From: Shewanella frigidimarina
Lineage (GTDB): Bacteria; Pseudomonadota; Gammaproteobacteria; Enterobacterales; Shewanellaceae
DNA: 53,362 nucleotides
Direction of reading: 5' to 3'
Assembly (NCBI RefSeq): GCF_003797125.1
Contig: NZ_RKKE01000012.1
Coordinates: forward strand, 1-53,362
Within the stretch, counting starts at the first letter, position 1. Every line of letters begins with the position of its first letter. Both the position numbers and the translations under genes were made by a program. This document shows, in pieces, positions 7,378 through 14,057 of this stretch. Under the pieces are notes generated by a model. The model searched no databases, was not told the DNA's origin, and saw only the letters and a program-made list of their open reading frames with translations.

Positions 7378-8035
7378 CGTTAGCACTCCTTAAACCAAGT
7401 TGACGCCTAAACTCTGCCACTAACGCTTTACCCTCAGCAGGTTCAATCCGGCGGGTAGCACGAGTCGGTAACGCTTTAGGTAACTCAACATCAACCAACT
7501 CACCATTGCCGTATTTACGACATAAAATCTCGTATTGGCGGGTAAACATGGTTAATACGTCTTTTTCAATGCCGGTGGCAAACAACCAGGTACCACATTG
7601 ACGCACAGCCAAGCCGACAACATCATGGCTCCATTTATGGCCCGCTACATTGTGATAATGGCGCTTAGCCTCACGATATGCCGAATCCAAATCAGGCAAA
7701 CCATAATCATAAGCCGTTGGCTGACACCACAACGCAAACTGGCGTGGTGTTGGCCAAAACTGGCGTTCACCCTGCTCGCGTCTTGCCCGAGTTAATCCCA
7801 TTTGCACTTGATCACGGCTACTCACACCTTGAACGGCAAGCGTTTTAACCCACTCGGCTTTGTGCAACGACTCAACATCATCCTTAGGCGCACCAACCGG
7901 AAACAGCACCCGCAGCTTTGCAAACACACTATCGACAATCGCCACATCCATTTCAGACAGCTGGCGGCTTGAGCCATTGCCCTGCATAGCGCCAACAATT
8001 GAACCGGTATTAACCAATGTTTGAATAGACTTCAT
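7370..8035 (-). CDS. Lambda P-like replication protein (helicase loader)
   Basis: A 221-residue protein starting four bases before the end of the O-like gene (ATGA overlap), the classical O-P arrangement. It shows the ordering of phage P-type proteins: a start region with LFPVGA, the motif EWVKTLAVQGVSSRDQVQMG, then FWPTPRQFALWC and a C-terminal helical basic region. In lambda, P recruits the host DnaB helicase to O bound at the origin. The assignment rests on the FWPTPxQF-type motif and gene order. A DnaC/DnaT-like loader would be the main alternative. Confidence 0.75.
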   Translation of the reverse strand: MKSIQTLVNTGSIVGAMQGNGSSRQLSEMDVAIVDSVFAKLRVLFPVGAPKDDVESLHKAEWVKTLAVQGVSSRDQVQMGLTRARREQGERQFWPTPRQFALWCQPTAYDYGLPDLDSAYREAKRHYHNVAGHKWSHDVVGLAVRQCGTWLFATGIEKDVLTMFTRQYEILCRKYGNGELVDVELPKALPTRATRRIEPAEGKALVAEFRRQLGLRSANDE

Positions 8036-8787
8036 ATCAATGGATCCTCTGGGTCAAAAACTGAGTTACTCCAATCGGCCTTAATCGCCTGTTTCGCAAT
8101 CAAACCAGCGTTAACTAACCAATCGAACTCAAATCCAATCCAGCAACGTGAAGCGCACAACTCAAAAACGTCATCAACCGAACAACCCGCAGCAACCGCT
8201 TTCATCAAATGCGGTGCCAGGCGATTAACCGCTGTTTGGGTTAACTTGGCTTTTTTCTGCTTGCGAATGGCTAACCAATCTTTAAAAACTTGATCGCTTG
8301 GCAACGATGGCCACTTTGAAAAATCCAAAGGTGATTTTTTCGATGTGGTGACTACATCTTTTAAAGATTCATTGACTGGTTCTAAAGTGACTGGTTCTGG
8401 GTGCAGGAGATTCACTAGGGGTAGTGCAGGAGATTCACTAGGTAGTGCAGCAGATTCACTAGGGGGTAGTGCGACAGATTCACTAGGTAGTGCAGCAGAT
8501 TCACCACCTAATCCTGTATTTTCATCAAAATCCAGATGAAAAACATTAGATGAATTACCCTTAACACCCTTGCGATATTCACGACGTAAAAAGCCCGACT
8601 TTTCGAGTTTTTTAACATGGTCCATAACGCTACGACGGCTCATTTCACACTGTTCAGCAATGTAATTATAACTAGGCCAACACTCGCCCTGGTCGTTCGC
8701 GTTATCCGCCAATTTCAATAACACCAATTTACGCAGCGGATTACCCACCTTCGCCTTCATGGCCTTAACCATTAATTCCATACTCAT
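8032..8787 (-). CDS. Lambda O-like replication initiator with internal iterons
   Basis: A 251-residue protein from ATG 8787, which has GGGAG eight bases upstream; an in-frame GTG lies at 8802. Residues 1-95 form a winged-helix domain of the HTH_36 type (DQGECWPSYNYIAEQCEMSRRSVMDH), typical of phage O/replication initiators. A low-complexity linker with repeated SESxALP units follows, then a C-terminal domain (DWLAIRKQKKAKLTQTAVNRL...) like those that contact the helicase loader. The linker is encoded by four iterons, matching lambda where the origin lies inside O. Confidence 0.8.
   Translation of the reverse strand: MSMELMVKAMKAKVGNPLRKLVLLKLADNANDQGECWPSYNYIAEQCEMSRRSVMDHVKKLEKSGFLRREYRKGVKGNSSNVFHLDFDENTGLGGESAALPSESVALPPSESAALPSESPALPLVNLLHPEPVTLEPVNESLKDVVTTSKKSPLDFSKWPSLPSDQVFKDWLAIRKQKKAKLTQTAVNRLAPHLMKAVAAGCSVDDVFELCASRCWIGFEFDWLVNAGLIAKQAIKADWSNSVFDPEDPLI
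8409..8503 (-). repeat. Four iterons inside the O-like gene: candidate phage origin
   Basis: Four copies of a 21-24 base unit share GATTCACTAG...TAGTGC. Each holds a hyphenated dyad, CACTA (2-5 G) TAGTG, at 8413-8426, 8436-8447, 8457-8471 and 8481-8492, so start spacings are 23, 21 and 24 bases. In the sense direction of the gene the iterons are followed by an AT-rich stretch (about 8325-8375), as in lambda ori. Iterons with internal dyads within the O linker are known for lambda. The call here is inference from that architecture. Confidence 0.7.
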
Positions 8788-8878
8788 GCGGGGCACTCCC
8801 ACGCACTCAATCTAGCAAACGCTAAATTGACGAAACACAAATGCTTGCGTAACATAATATTGCCTCTCTTTAGGTATT

Positions 8879-8918
8879 AACCCCGTTCGGTCGCCAAACT
8901 TAAGCGGGGTTTCTTATT
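8879..8918 (+). terminator. Possible terminator-like hairpin upstream of a small plus-strand gene
   Basis: AACCCCG pairs with CGGGGTT across a 19-base loop and is followed by TCTTATTTC on the plus strand. The loop is long and no gene ends here on that strand. It may be a terminator for a short untranslated plus-strand RNA upstream of the O-like gene, or chance. Confidence 0.35.
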
Positions 8919-8954
8919 TCTAAAATTCATAACATCACCCATCAAGGACGAATC

Positions 8955-9158
8955 ATGGAACAATACAAACCATCAATAACCGTCGGCGAATTCAAAGAAA
9001 TGCTCAGCCACTACCCTGACAACATGCTGCTTGACTTCTCAATGCTCGATTTCAATCGACTAAAACAGCGATCGCCAACGCTAGTCCAAGTTGAATTTAA
9101 CCAGCAAGTTTATCGAGATAGTTCAAACAACGTGGTGGTTGAAAACCTTGGACAATAG
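8955..9158 (+). CDS. Small plus-strand protein within the early region
   Basis: A 67-residue acidic protein with AAGGA seven bases before the ATG. The first half (TVGEFKEMLSHYPDNMLLDFSMLDF) resembles small phage or host proteins that begin TVGELIEELKKFPPDAEV-like. That is a recognised pattern for short phage proteins of unknown function, but I cannot name it. It lies opposite to the surrounding early operon and its 3' end overlaps that of the minus-strand gene at 9097-9315 by about 60 bases. Confidence 0.55.
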   Translation: MEQYKPSITVGEFKEMLSHYPDNMLLDFSMLDFNRLKQRSPTLVQVEFNQQVYRDSSNNVVVENLGQ

Positions 9159-9315
9159 CCGCCGCATAGATACCCGCAACTTCTTGTGAGACTGGTGCAT
9201 AACTTTCGTGAACCTGATCTCCCAACCATCGGGTGAAATGATATTTTTCGCCCGTTTTTTCAATAACCCACTTCTCTTTCTTTTCAATCAAACTGTTATC
9301 ACTTAACTGAGTCAT
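9097..9315 (-). CDS. Small phage protein of unknown function
   Basis: A 72-residue protein from the ATG at 9315, which has GGGG and GGTG just upstream and lies inside the end of the preceding membrane-peptide gene. An in-frame ATG at 9348 would give 83 residues. It contains WVIEKTGEKYHFTRWLGDQVHESYAP, a beta-hairpin-like stretch, then a helical ASIYAAAIVQ-like tail. No family is recognised. Confidence 0.55.
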   Translation of the reverse strand: MTQLSDNSLIEKKEKWVIEKTGEKYHFTRWLGDQVHESYAPVSQEVAGIYAAAIVQGFQPPRCLNYLDKLAG

Positions 9316-9397
9316 CACCAGCCCCTTTAAACATAAAACAAAACCCAATAGTTAATATCACTGCCAAAACAAGCCAAACTAAAATAAATGACCACAT
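9299..9397 (-). CDS. 32-residue single-pass membrane peptide
   Basis: The ORF starts at ATG 9397 with GAGG five bases upstream and encodes MWSFILVWLVLAVILTIGF followed by a short polar tail with KGAGDDSVK. One transmembrane helix fills most of the peptide. Its end overlaps the start of the next gene (9315) and its start lies two bases from the stop of the gene at 9399-9602. This tight packing supports a real gene. Its function is unknown. Confidence 0.6.
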   Translation of the reverse strand: MWSFILVWLVLAVILTIGFCFMFKGAGDDSVK

Positions 9398-9398
9398 A

Positions 9399-9602
9399 TC
9401 AACCTCGTTTACGCATCAGTACACTGCGCTGTAAGCGCTCATAATCATCACGACAATCTGCATCACAAAAGCGTTCAACCGTCGGTGACTCGCAATAAAA
9501 ACAACGTCCCGTTAATGGCGGTAAAATCGCTTTTGCCTTGGTTAACTCACTGGCTAAATGCAGTTCAGCTAATTGATTAGCTTCATCAACGTTATCAGCC
9601 AT
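9399..9602 (-). CDS. Small zinc-ribbon-like phage protein
   Basis: A 67-residue protein with a C-terminal CFYCESPTVERFCDADC motif, i.e. Cys-x2-Cys-x9-Cys-x3-Cys, arranged like a small zinc-binding ribbon of the DksA/TraR kind or of phage zinc-finger proteins. The first half is helical (EANQLAELHLASELTKAKA). It sits one base downstream of the YdaT-like gene. TraR-like proteins modulate RNA polymerase; that role is only a possibility here. Confidence 0.6.
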   Translation of the reverse strand: MADNVDEANQLAELHLASELTKAKAILPPLTGRCFYCESPTVERFCDADCRDDYERLQRSVLMRKRG

Positions 9603-9603
9603 A

Positions 9604-10197
9604 CTAACCAGCCGACTTAAGTGATTTATTGGTTAAATAAGGGAACTTACGTTCAAGCACATCCAAAGACATTGATGTCACCCCGCGAGATTCACGTAGT
9701 TCACGGTAAGCGGTTTCAACTTGATGACGACTTGGGTTGATGCCTAAACGAATAACAGCAACTTGTGCATCGCAGTTTTCTTTGGTTAACGTTGCCGCCA
9801 TATCATCTGCACTTAACGACATAGCATCACTCACATGGTCAACAACAACTGTCACGCCAACCATGCCGTAAACATCGTTTAAATACCCAATGCGTAGCTC
9901 AACTGGCATAGCTGCCAATATCGCTTGCTCGACATAAAACAAACGCTCAGGTACCGCGTTTTGGTCAGCGTACTGCCCAAGCCAACGGAAAATCTTTTGC
10001 GCATTAACTCGAGCATCGTTGTAAATATCATCAGAGTAGGTAAACGCAATCCCCTCTTTAGCCAATACCGTCGCTAGCTTTAAGTCATCAACCGCCTGTA
10101 CTACCGCAGTGGCCAACGCCGAACGACTGACCTTAGGTAATTCAAGCCATGTATTAATGGCTTTCATCAATAAATCTAAACGTGATCTTTGTTTCAT
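9604..10197 (-). CDS. YdaT-like phage regulatory protein
   Basis: A 197-residue protein. Residues about 60-105 (ARVNAQKIFRWLGQY...PERLFYVEQAILAAMP) match the signature of Escherichia coli Rac prophage YdaT, remembered as ARNTQKIFRW followed by an AIEKSMP-like helix. YdaT sits in the cII position of lambdoid prophages, downstream of the cro-like YdaS, and is a DNA-binding regulator whose overproduction is toxic to E. coli. The same position is kept here, 27 bases after the YdaS-like gene. The C-terminal part (ATLTKENCDAQVAVIRLGINPSR) differs from what I recall of YdaT. Confidence 0.7.
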   Translation of the reverse strand: MKQRSRLDLLMKAINTWLELPKVSRSALATAVVQAVDDLKLATVLAKEGIAFTYSDDIYNDARVNAQKIFRWLGQYADQNAVPERLFYVEQAILAAMPVELRIGYLNDVYGMVGVTVVVDHVSDAMSLSADDMAATLTKENCDAQVAVIRLGINPSRHQVETAYRELRESRGVTSMSLDVLERKFPYLTNKSLKSAG

Positions 10198-10224
10198 GCT
10201 TTTTCTCCATGCTTACGACTAAAA

Positions 10225-10410
10225 TTAAACTGCTTGCTTGATCTGCGGGTTACCAACTTTGAGCTTACCGTTTGTGATCACTTGAATTTGATATGCTCGA
10301 AGTAATGGGACGGTGTCCCCCCACTTTGAAATTGCAGGCTGTGAAACATCAAGAACCTTAGCTAAGCGCCCTTGACCTCCAAAGTGAGCAATAACATCAG
10401 CTGTCTTCAT
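10225..10410 (-). CDS. Cro/YdaS-type DNA-binding protein
   Basis: A 61-residue protein built around one helix-turn-helix, FGGQGRLAKVLDVSQPAISKWGD, at about residues 10-32. The tail, LLRAYQIQVITNGKLKV, is typical of Cro and YdaS proteins. It is divergent from the CI-type repressor with four operator-like elements between them. It probably represses the repressor gene and its own promoter, committing the element to replication. GGAG lies seven bases before the ATG. Confidence 0.75.
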   Translation of the reverse strand: MKTADVIAHFGGQGRLAKVLDVSQPAISKWGDTVPLLRAYQIQVITNGKLKVGNPQIKQAV

Positions 10411-10426
10411 AAAAACTCCAAAATTT

Positions 10427-10509
10427 TAATTAACCAAAATCATATTATAACCAAAGTTAATTAAACTCAACAATTAAATTAACTTTGGTTAGTATCCAAG
10501 GTTATAACC
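10427..10509. promoter_or_regulatory. CI/Cro operator cluster
   Basis: Two perfect inverted copies, TAACCAAAGTTA at 10448-10459 and TAACTTTGGTTA at 10480-10491, lie in 14-base arms that are exact reverse complements. A weaker copy, TTAACCAAAAT, lies near 10430-10440, and a palindrome GGTTATAACC at 10500-10509. Each resembles TAAC(N4)GTTA. The same word recurs at 12589-12600, and a variant at 12614-12625. This layout is that of a lambda-like operator region; binding by CI and Cro is inferred. Confidence 0.75.
10444..10473 (-). promoter_or_regulatory. Promoter of the cro/ydaT/replication operon
   Basis: On the minus strand TTGTTG (10473-10468) lies 18 bases before a perfect TATAAT (10449-10444). 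The operator TAACTTTGGTTA read on this strand overlaps the spacer and the edge of the -10 box, so a bound repressor would block it. Confidence 0.6.
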
Positions 10510-10522
10510 TAAGTAATATAAT
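10494..10522 (+). promoter_or_regulatory. Repressor-maintenance-type promoter of the cI-like gene
   Basis: A perfect TATAAT at 10517-10522 has a poor -35 region (around 10494-10499). Transcription would start about seven bases later, at or next to the ATG at 10529. No Shine-Dalgarno sequence precedes the ATG. The transcript is therefore probably leaderless and the promoter activator-dependent, as for lambda PRM. Confidence 0.5.
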
Positions 10523-10528
10523 TAACCC

Positions 10529-11221
10529 ATGAAAACACTTGCCCAAAACATACAAGAAAAGCTAAAAGCTTCTGGTTTAACCCAAAAGGAATTAGCAGAA
10601 CGCGCCAACATCTCACAGGTGATGGTGCACAAACTCATTTCTGGAAAAGCTAAAGAGTCATCAAAATTAGTTGCTATAGCAGGTGTATTAGGTTGCACTG
10701 CAGAAGAGTTAATGTATGGATTAGAAAAGCATATTCCAACGAGCAATGCCGAGTGGGCAGGTCCAATGGAAACATGGGACAGCAACACCCCACTAAATGA
10801 TGATGAAGTAGAGATACCGTTTTATATGGAAGTAGAATTAGCCGCAGGACACGGTATAGCAGAGGCTAGCGAATATCACGGTCCAAAACTACGCTTTGCA
10901 AAATCTACATTGCGTAAATCAAGTGTTGACCCAACCAATGCAGCTTGCGTACGTGTGAGCGGCAATAGCATGGAACCGGTACTACCCAACGGATCAACTG
11001 TTGGCGTAGACACATCACAAACAGATGTGACCGACGGCAAAATGTACGCTATTAATCACGACGGAATGTTAAGGGTAAAAACCTTATACAAGCTGCCAGG
11101 TGGCGGTTTACGGCTGCGCAGCTATAACATCGACGAGTGGCCAGACGAACGGTTTGATGGAAATGAAATAAAACAAATCACCGTCATCGGTAAAGTGTTT
11201 TGGTATTCTGTATTGCTTTAA
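10529..11221 (+). CDS. CI-type phage repressor with LexA-like autocleavage domain
   Basis: A 230-residue repressor. The N-terminal helix-turn-helix is at residues 17-40 (GLTQKELAERANISQVMVHKLISGK). The C-terminal peptidase S24 domain has a probable Ala106-Gly107 cleavage bond (ELAAGHG), nucleophile Ser147 in SGNSMEP and Lys184 in LRVKTLY. These are the residues used by LexA and CI for RecA-stimulated self-cleavage, so the element should be inducible by DNA damage. It is divergent from the Cro/YdaS-like gene across the operator cluster, and its ATG is probably the first base of the mRNA. Confidence 0.85.
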   Translation: MKTLAQNIQEKLKASGLTQKELAERANISQVMVHKLISGKAKESSKLVAIAGVLGCTAEELMYGLEKHIPTSNAEWAGPMETWDSNTPLNDDEVEIPFYMEVELAAGHGIAEASEYHGPKLRFAKSTLRKSSVDPTNAACVRVSGNSMEPVLPNGSTVGVDTSQTDVTDGKMYAINHDGMLRVKTLYKLPGGGLRLRSYNIDEWPDERFDGNEIKQITVIGKVFWYSVLL

Positions 11222-11348
11222 TATAAACCAATATTATTTTGTCAAAAAGAGGTGCATGGCTTAAAACGTTTTTGCGCCAAAGCTTGTTACGCACTATTGT
11301 TAACTTTGCTTGAAGCGAAAATATAACCAAATCAACTTTTAATTGGTA

Positions 11349-12143
11349 ATGATGGACTTTAAAAAAGAAGAATATATGCTAGAAAAGCTAGCAACCCCAG
11401 TTGGTGAACCAATAGTTTTAATTCTCGCTTCTGAAAAGTTTAAAAATGAACAAGCAGTATTAGTGCAAATTTTTCGATACGAAGATGATGCTAATGATTA
11501 CTTCGCAATTCGTTGTGCAGAAATGCCAGAAGATGGAGATGTTACTAGTGCTCAATTTAGTGTCACAACAAATGCTTTTCACTTCAGCGTTACTAAAAAA
11601 CAGAGCAATCAAAGCTCTAATGTCGGCAGTGTAAAACTAGGACCGACTAGCACCGTCTCTGTCACTGGAGATTTAGCTAATCGAGGTCTTGGATCATTTG
11701 GATATAGTCGATGCATTGAGTATATTCAAAAGAAATACTCTGATTACTCAGTTGCTAGTGTTAAATTAAGCTCTAGCTTTCCAAACGAGCAAAGTGAATG
11801 GGAACGCAGGAATCACTTCTATCAAAACTTTAATTTTGAGTTAGAATTTTCTGATGAAAACAACATTGGTAGCGGAAGAGCGAAAGCTGCTTCAGTGAGC
11901 GTGTTAACGACTCATTACTCAAAAAATTTGCGTGAGTTAACTCTAGTTGAGTTTCAGCAAGAACAGTGTGAACAACAGCGACAGAAGCAATTAGCACAGA
12001 AAGCAGATGAAAAAGCGAGAGCAGAAAAAGCTTTGCAATTTCAGAAAAAACCTAATCGAATGCGTTTTTGGGCTTGGATTTTTTGGATAGTAGTTTTGAT
12101 TATTTTTTTACAAAGACTAATGACTTTTATCCCAGCTGATTAA
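11349..12143 (+). CDS. Tail-anchored protein downstream of the repressor
   Basis: A protein of about 264 residues with a soluble, beta-rich N-terminal region, a glutamine- and lysine-rich coiled-coil at about 195-235 (EQCEQQRQKQLAQKADEKA), and a C-terminal membrane helix, FWAWIFWIVVLIIFL, near the end. The start is uncertain: ATG 11349 has no clear ribosome site, while ATG 11376 has GAAG upstream. It lies 120 bases after the repressor on the same strand, so it is likely expressed in the lysogen. Genes in this position often alter host properties, such as exclusion of other phages. The function here is unknown. Confidence 0.6.
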   Translation: MMDFKKEEYMLEKLATPVGEPIVLILASEKFKNEQAVLVQIFRYEDDANDYFAIRCAEMPEDGDVTSAQFSVTTNAFHFSVTKKQSNQSSNVGSVKLGPTSTVSVTGDLANRGLGSFGYSRCIEYIQKKYSDYSVASVKLSSSFPNEQSEWERRNHFYQNFNFELEFSDENNIGSGRAKAASVSVLTTHYSKNLRELTLVEFQQEQCEQQRQKQLAQKADEKARAEKALQFQKKPNRMRFWAWIFWIVVLIIFLQRLMTFIPAD

Positions 12144-12588
12144 ACTCTTAACTAGATATTCTTGAATGGATGTACTTTTAATAAATACCAAAGCTTCACT
12201 CTTGTGAGGTTTTTGTTTAAATTTCCAAAATCGTTGTCCCTCCCTTATAACGATCACATTTTAAGAGAGTCTTCCTCATTTAACTGATCATAGAACTTGG
12301 ACTGTAAATGTAGTGGATGACATGTACTGGCCAATCAATTATAGGTTTTGCCATTATTCCATTAACTAATTTTGAGTTAAATTAGCAGTGTAGTTGACAA
12401 GTTTTTGTCCACAAACGAGTTTGGTAGGCCACTACACTGACACTATGGTAAACAATAGTCACTATCTCACCAGTTCTAATTGAAGATCTTAACGTTTCAA
12501 TCACACTCATTCTCCCCCTTAGTTCAATAGTTTATTTATAACACCAACCTCAATACAGGTTATTAAAAAATCAATTGAAAAAATTAAT
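12144..12588. other. Gene-free stretch between the repressor side and the small-gene operon
   Basis: No reading frame is supported. A small GACAA-GTTT-TTGTC hairpin lies near 12398-12411 but has no T-tail. The functional part is the operator-promoter immediately to the right. Confidence 0.4.
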
Positions 12589-12629
12589 TAACCAAAGTTA
12601 TTGACCAAACAATTAACCTTGGTTATATT
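12589..12629 (+). promoter_or_regulatory. Repressor-controlled promoter of the small-gene/excisionase operon
   Basis: TTGACC at 12601-12606 and TATATT at 12624-12629 are separated by 17 bases, a near-ideal sigma-70 promoter. An exact copy of the operator TAACCAAAGTTA (12589-12600) abuts the -35 box. A second element, TAACCTTGGTTA (12614-12625), lies between -35 and -10. This distal operator pair, 2.1 kb from the main cluster, would put the operon ending in the AlpA-like gene under the same repressor. Confidence 0.75.
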
Positions 12630-12660
12630 TATGCCATACCCAATAACCGAGGATGGCAAA

Positions 12661-12984
12661 ATGATACTGACAAAAACCCCTACAACAGACAAACAACGTG
12701 CTGAACACTTTCATCTGGTCAGTATCCGTTTTGCCTGCCTGCTCACCACCAAACAAGACCCTATGGACTGTGAGCGTGTTGCATTGCGTGTAGCAAAACT
12801 TGAACGTCAATTAATGCACAGCAATCCAAGCCAACTGTTCAGCAGCCAATTTGAAAACCAAGCCGGTGAACTCGGTGACAACCTCGCCATGCGTTACAAC
12901 CACCACTCTGGCCGCATCACCATCTGGCGCAATACCCCATTACATCAAAGCGGCAAAGTATTTCAGTTAAGAGCAAGCATATGA
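12661..12984 (+). CDS. First protein of the repressor-controlled operon
   Basis: A 107-residue protein starting at ATG 12661 with GAGG eight bases upstream. A longer frame from TTG 12601 would start inside the promoter and is rejected. It has a helical core (DCERVALRVAKLERQLM) and a beta-like end (GRITIWRNTPLHQSGKVFQLRASI). No family is recognised. A deleted copy retaining only the first codons and the last 16 or so lies at 13501-13572. Its stop overlaps the ATG of the next frame (ATATGA). Confidence 0.65.
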   Translation: MILTKTPTTDKQRAEHFHLVSIRFACLLTTKQDPMDCERVALRVAKLERQLMHSNPSQLFSSQFENQAGELGDNLAMRYNHHSGRITIWRNTPLHQSGKVFQLRASI

Positions 12985-13241
12985 GCCCCGCAACCGAAAA
13001 CGCACCATCACTGTGGCTTATGGGCTTGGGGTTGTTCGTTATCCAACTCGTGCAATGGATTGCCGAGGGAGTTGCCTCCCAGTTTAGCAATTTGCCTGTT
13101 GTATTCGGCCTGTTGCCTTCTGAGCTGATTTGTTTGATAGCGATAGTCCTTCAAGTTGCTTACACGTTCTTTGTAATTACGTTTATCGCGATACAGATTC
13201 ACAAAGGAAACAAACAAGAACAACAGATTAACGGCAATTAA
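12981..13241 (+). CDS. Doubtful short membrane ORF overlapping an antisense gene
   Basis: An 86-residue frame whose start (AGCATATGAG) is the same translational-coupling junction used by the gene at 13569. Only the first few residues (MSxAxE) resemble that gene, after which it reads through the antisense gene at 13008-13385. It was probably once the start of a homologue of 13569-13754, its body replaced by inserted DNA. It may be translated as a chimeric membrane peptide, but the antisense frame looks more protein-like. Confidence 0.25.
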   Translation: MSPATENAPSLWLMGLGLFVIQLVQWIAEGVASQFSNLPVVFGLLPSELICLIAIVLQVAYTFFVITFIAIQIHKGNKQEQQINGN

Positions 13242-13385
13242 TAGTTTGAATATATAGGGGCTAACGGATTTATCCTGATACTTAATGATCATCATAAATA
13301 ACCCCAAAAGCGGTACCGAGGTGATTAGCGTAAACGGATAGCGCCTTTTGATATGACGAAGTAGGCCTCTGATTTTGCGAAGCAT
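13008..13385 (-). CDS. Antisense membrane protein inserted in the operon (moron-like)
   Basis: A 125-residue protein with a basic N-terminus (LRKIRGLLRHIKRRY) and two membrane helices at about residues 17-34 and 43-60. A basic coiled-coil with RDKRNYKERVSNLKDYRYQ and QLRRQQAEYNRQ follows. It runs against the operon it sits in and splits two copies of the same upstream gene. That is how phage morons (independently expressed cargo genes) are placed. The ribosome site is weak, so the start is uncertain. Its function is unknown. Confidence 0.5.
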   Translation of the reverse strand: MLRKIRGLLRHIKRRYPFTLITSVPLLGLFMMIIKYQDKSVSPYIFKLLIAVNLLFLFVSFVNLYRDKRNYKERVSNLKDYRYQTNQLRRQQAEYNRQIAKLGGNSLGNPLHELDNEQPQAHKPQ

Positions 13386-13500
13386 ATTAAAAACTCGATT
13401 GGCTGTGTAGGAACACCAATCGTAGCACGAAGCCCAACGTGATTAAAAAACGGGCACCAATTTAATTAGCACTACCAAGCCCACTACCGAGGACAGGGAA

Positions 13501-13572
13501 ATGATACTAGCGAAAGTTCACACCCCACTACACCAAACAGGCACAGTGTTTCAGCTAAGGACAAGCATATGA
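13501..13572 (+). pseudogene. Internally deleted duplicate of the 12661-12984 gene
   Basis: The region 13489-13580 repeats the start and the end of the first operon gene. GAGGA..G.AAATGATACT matches the start. TTTCAGYTAAGR then CAAGCATATGAG matches the end, and the codons for TPLHQ.G.VFQLR.SI are kept. About 250 bases of the middle are missing, in frame. The result is a 23-residue ORF that still ends at the ATATGA junction feeding the next gene. It probably survives as a translational lead-in rather than as a protein. Confidence 0.7.
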
Positions 13573-13754
13573 GCGCCGCAGCTGAATATTGCGACCGCGA
13601 AATAGCCAAGTGCAAAGACATGATCCGCAACTGGCCACACGAAGCACCATGCCTTAAGCGCTTAATTAAAGGCTGGCAACGCACTAAGCAGCAGTTACAA
13701 CAGCCAATCGAACACGATGCTAGGAAGCAAAATGAAAACAGCAAGGTGGCATAA
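13569..13754 (+). CDS. Small basic protein of the repressor-controlled operon
   Basis: A 61-residue hydrophilic, mostly helical protein with two Cys in the first 20 residues and a third at about 29. Its ATG overlaps the stop of the upstream mini-ORF and its stop touches the next ATG, so it is embedded in a tightly packed operon. No family is recognised. Confidence 0.6.
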   Translation: MSAAAEYCDREIAKCKDMIRNWPHEAPCLKRLIKGWQRTKQQLQQPIEHDARKQNENSKVA

Positions 13755-14057
13755 ATGAAATCGAAAGCAGTTTTTAACCATCTTTTAGGTCACTACCGCG
13801 CCCAAAAAGTGGGGTTGCCATTTAATATCCATAGTGGCGACCGAATCAAAGTGGCCATGATACTTGGTGCACTTGATTGTCTTTACTGGCAAGCATTGGG
13901 CAATGGCCTAACTAATCTCGCAAAAGGGATTGGTAGAACGATTATTCATTCTTACAAGTACCACCAAATTCGATTACCTGGTCACCCTGCAGCGGGTTAC
14001 CAAGTTAACGGTTACCCAAAAATAGACTTAAAAGCGGTATTAGGCGGTGCAGCATGA
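13755..14057 (+). CDS. Small protein of the repressor-controlled operon
   Basis: A 100-residue protein with a central hydrophobic but not clearly transmembrane helix (KVAMILGALDCLYWQALGNGL) and a Gly/Tyr-rich C-terminal half. It starts immediately after the preceding stop and overlaps the next ATG by four bases (ATGA). No family is recognised. Confidence 0.6.
   Translation: MKSKAVFNHLLGHYRAQKVGLPFNIHSGDRIKVAMILGALDCLYWQALGNGLTNLAKGIGRTIIHSYKYHQIRLPGHPAAGYQVNGYPKIDLKAVLGGAA

Noticed and set aside
8409..8503. Short spaced repeats considered as a CRISPR array
   Set aside because: Units are only 21-24 bases with no unique spacers of normal size, lie inside a coding gene and fit origin iterons better.
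12601..12660. Upstream extension of the first operon gene from a TTG codon
   Set aside because: This start would lie on the -35 box of the operon's own promoter; the ATG at 12661 has a proper ribosome site.
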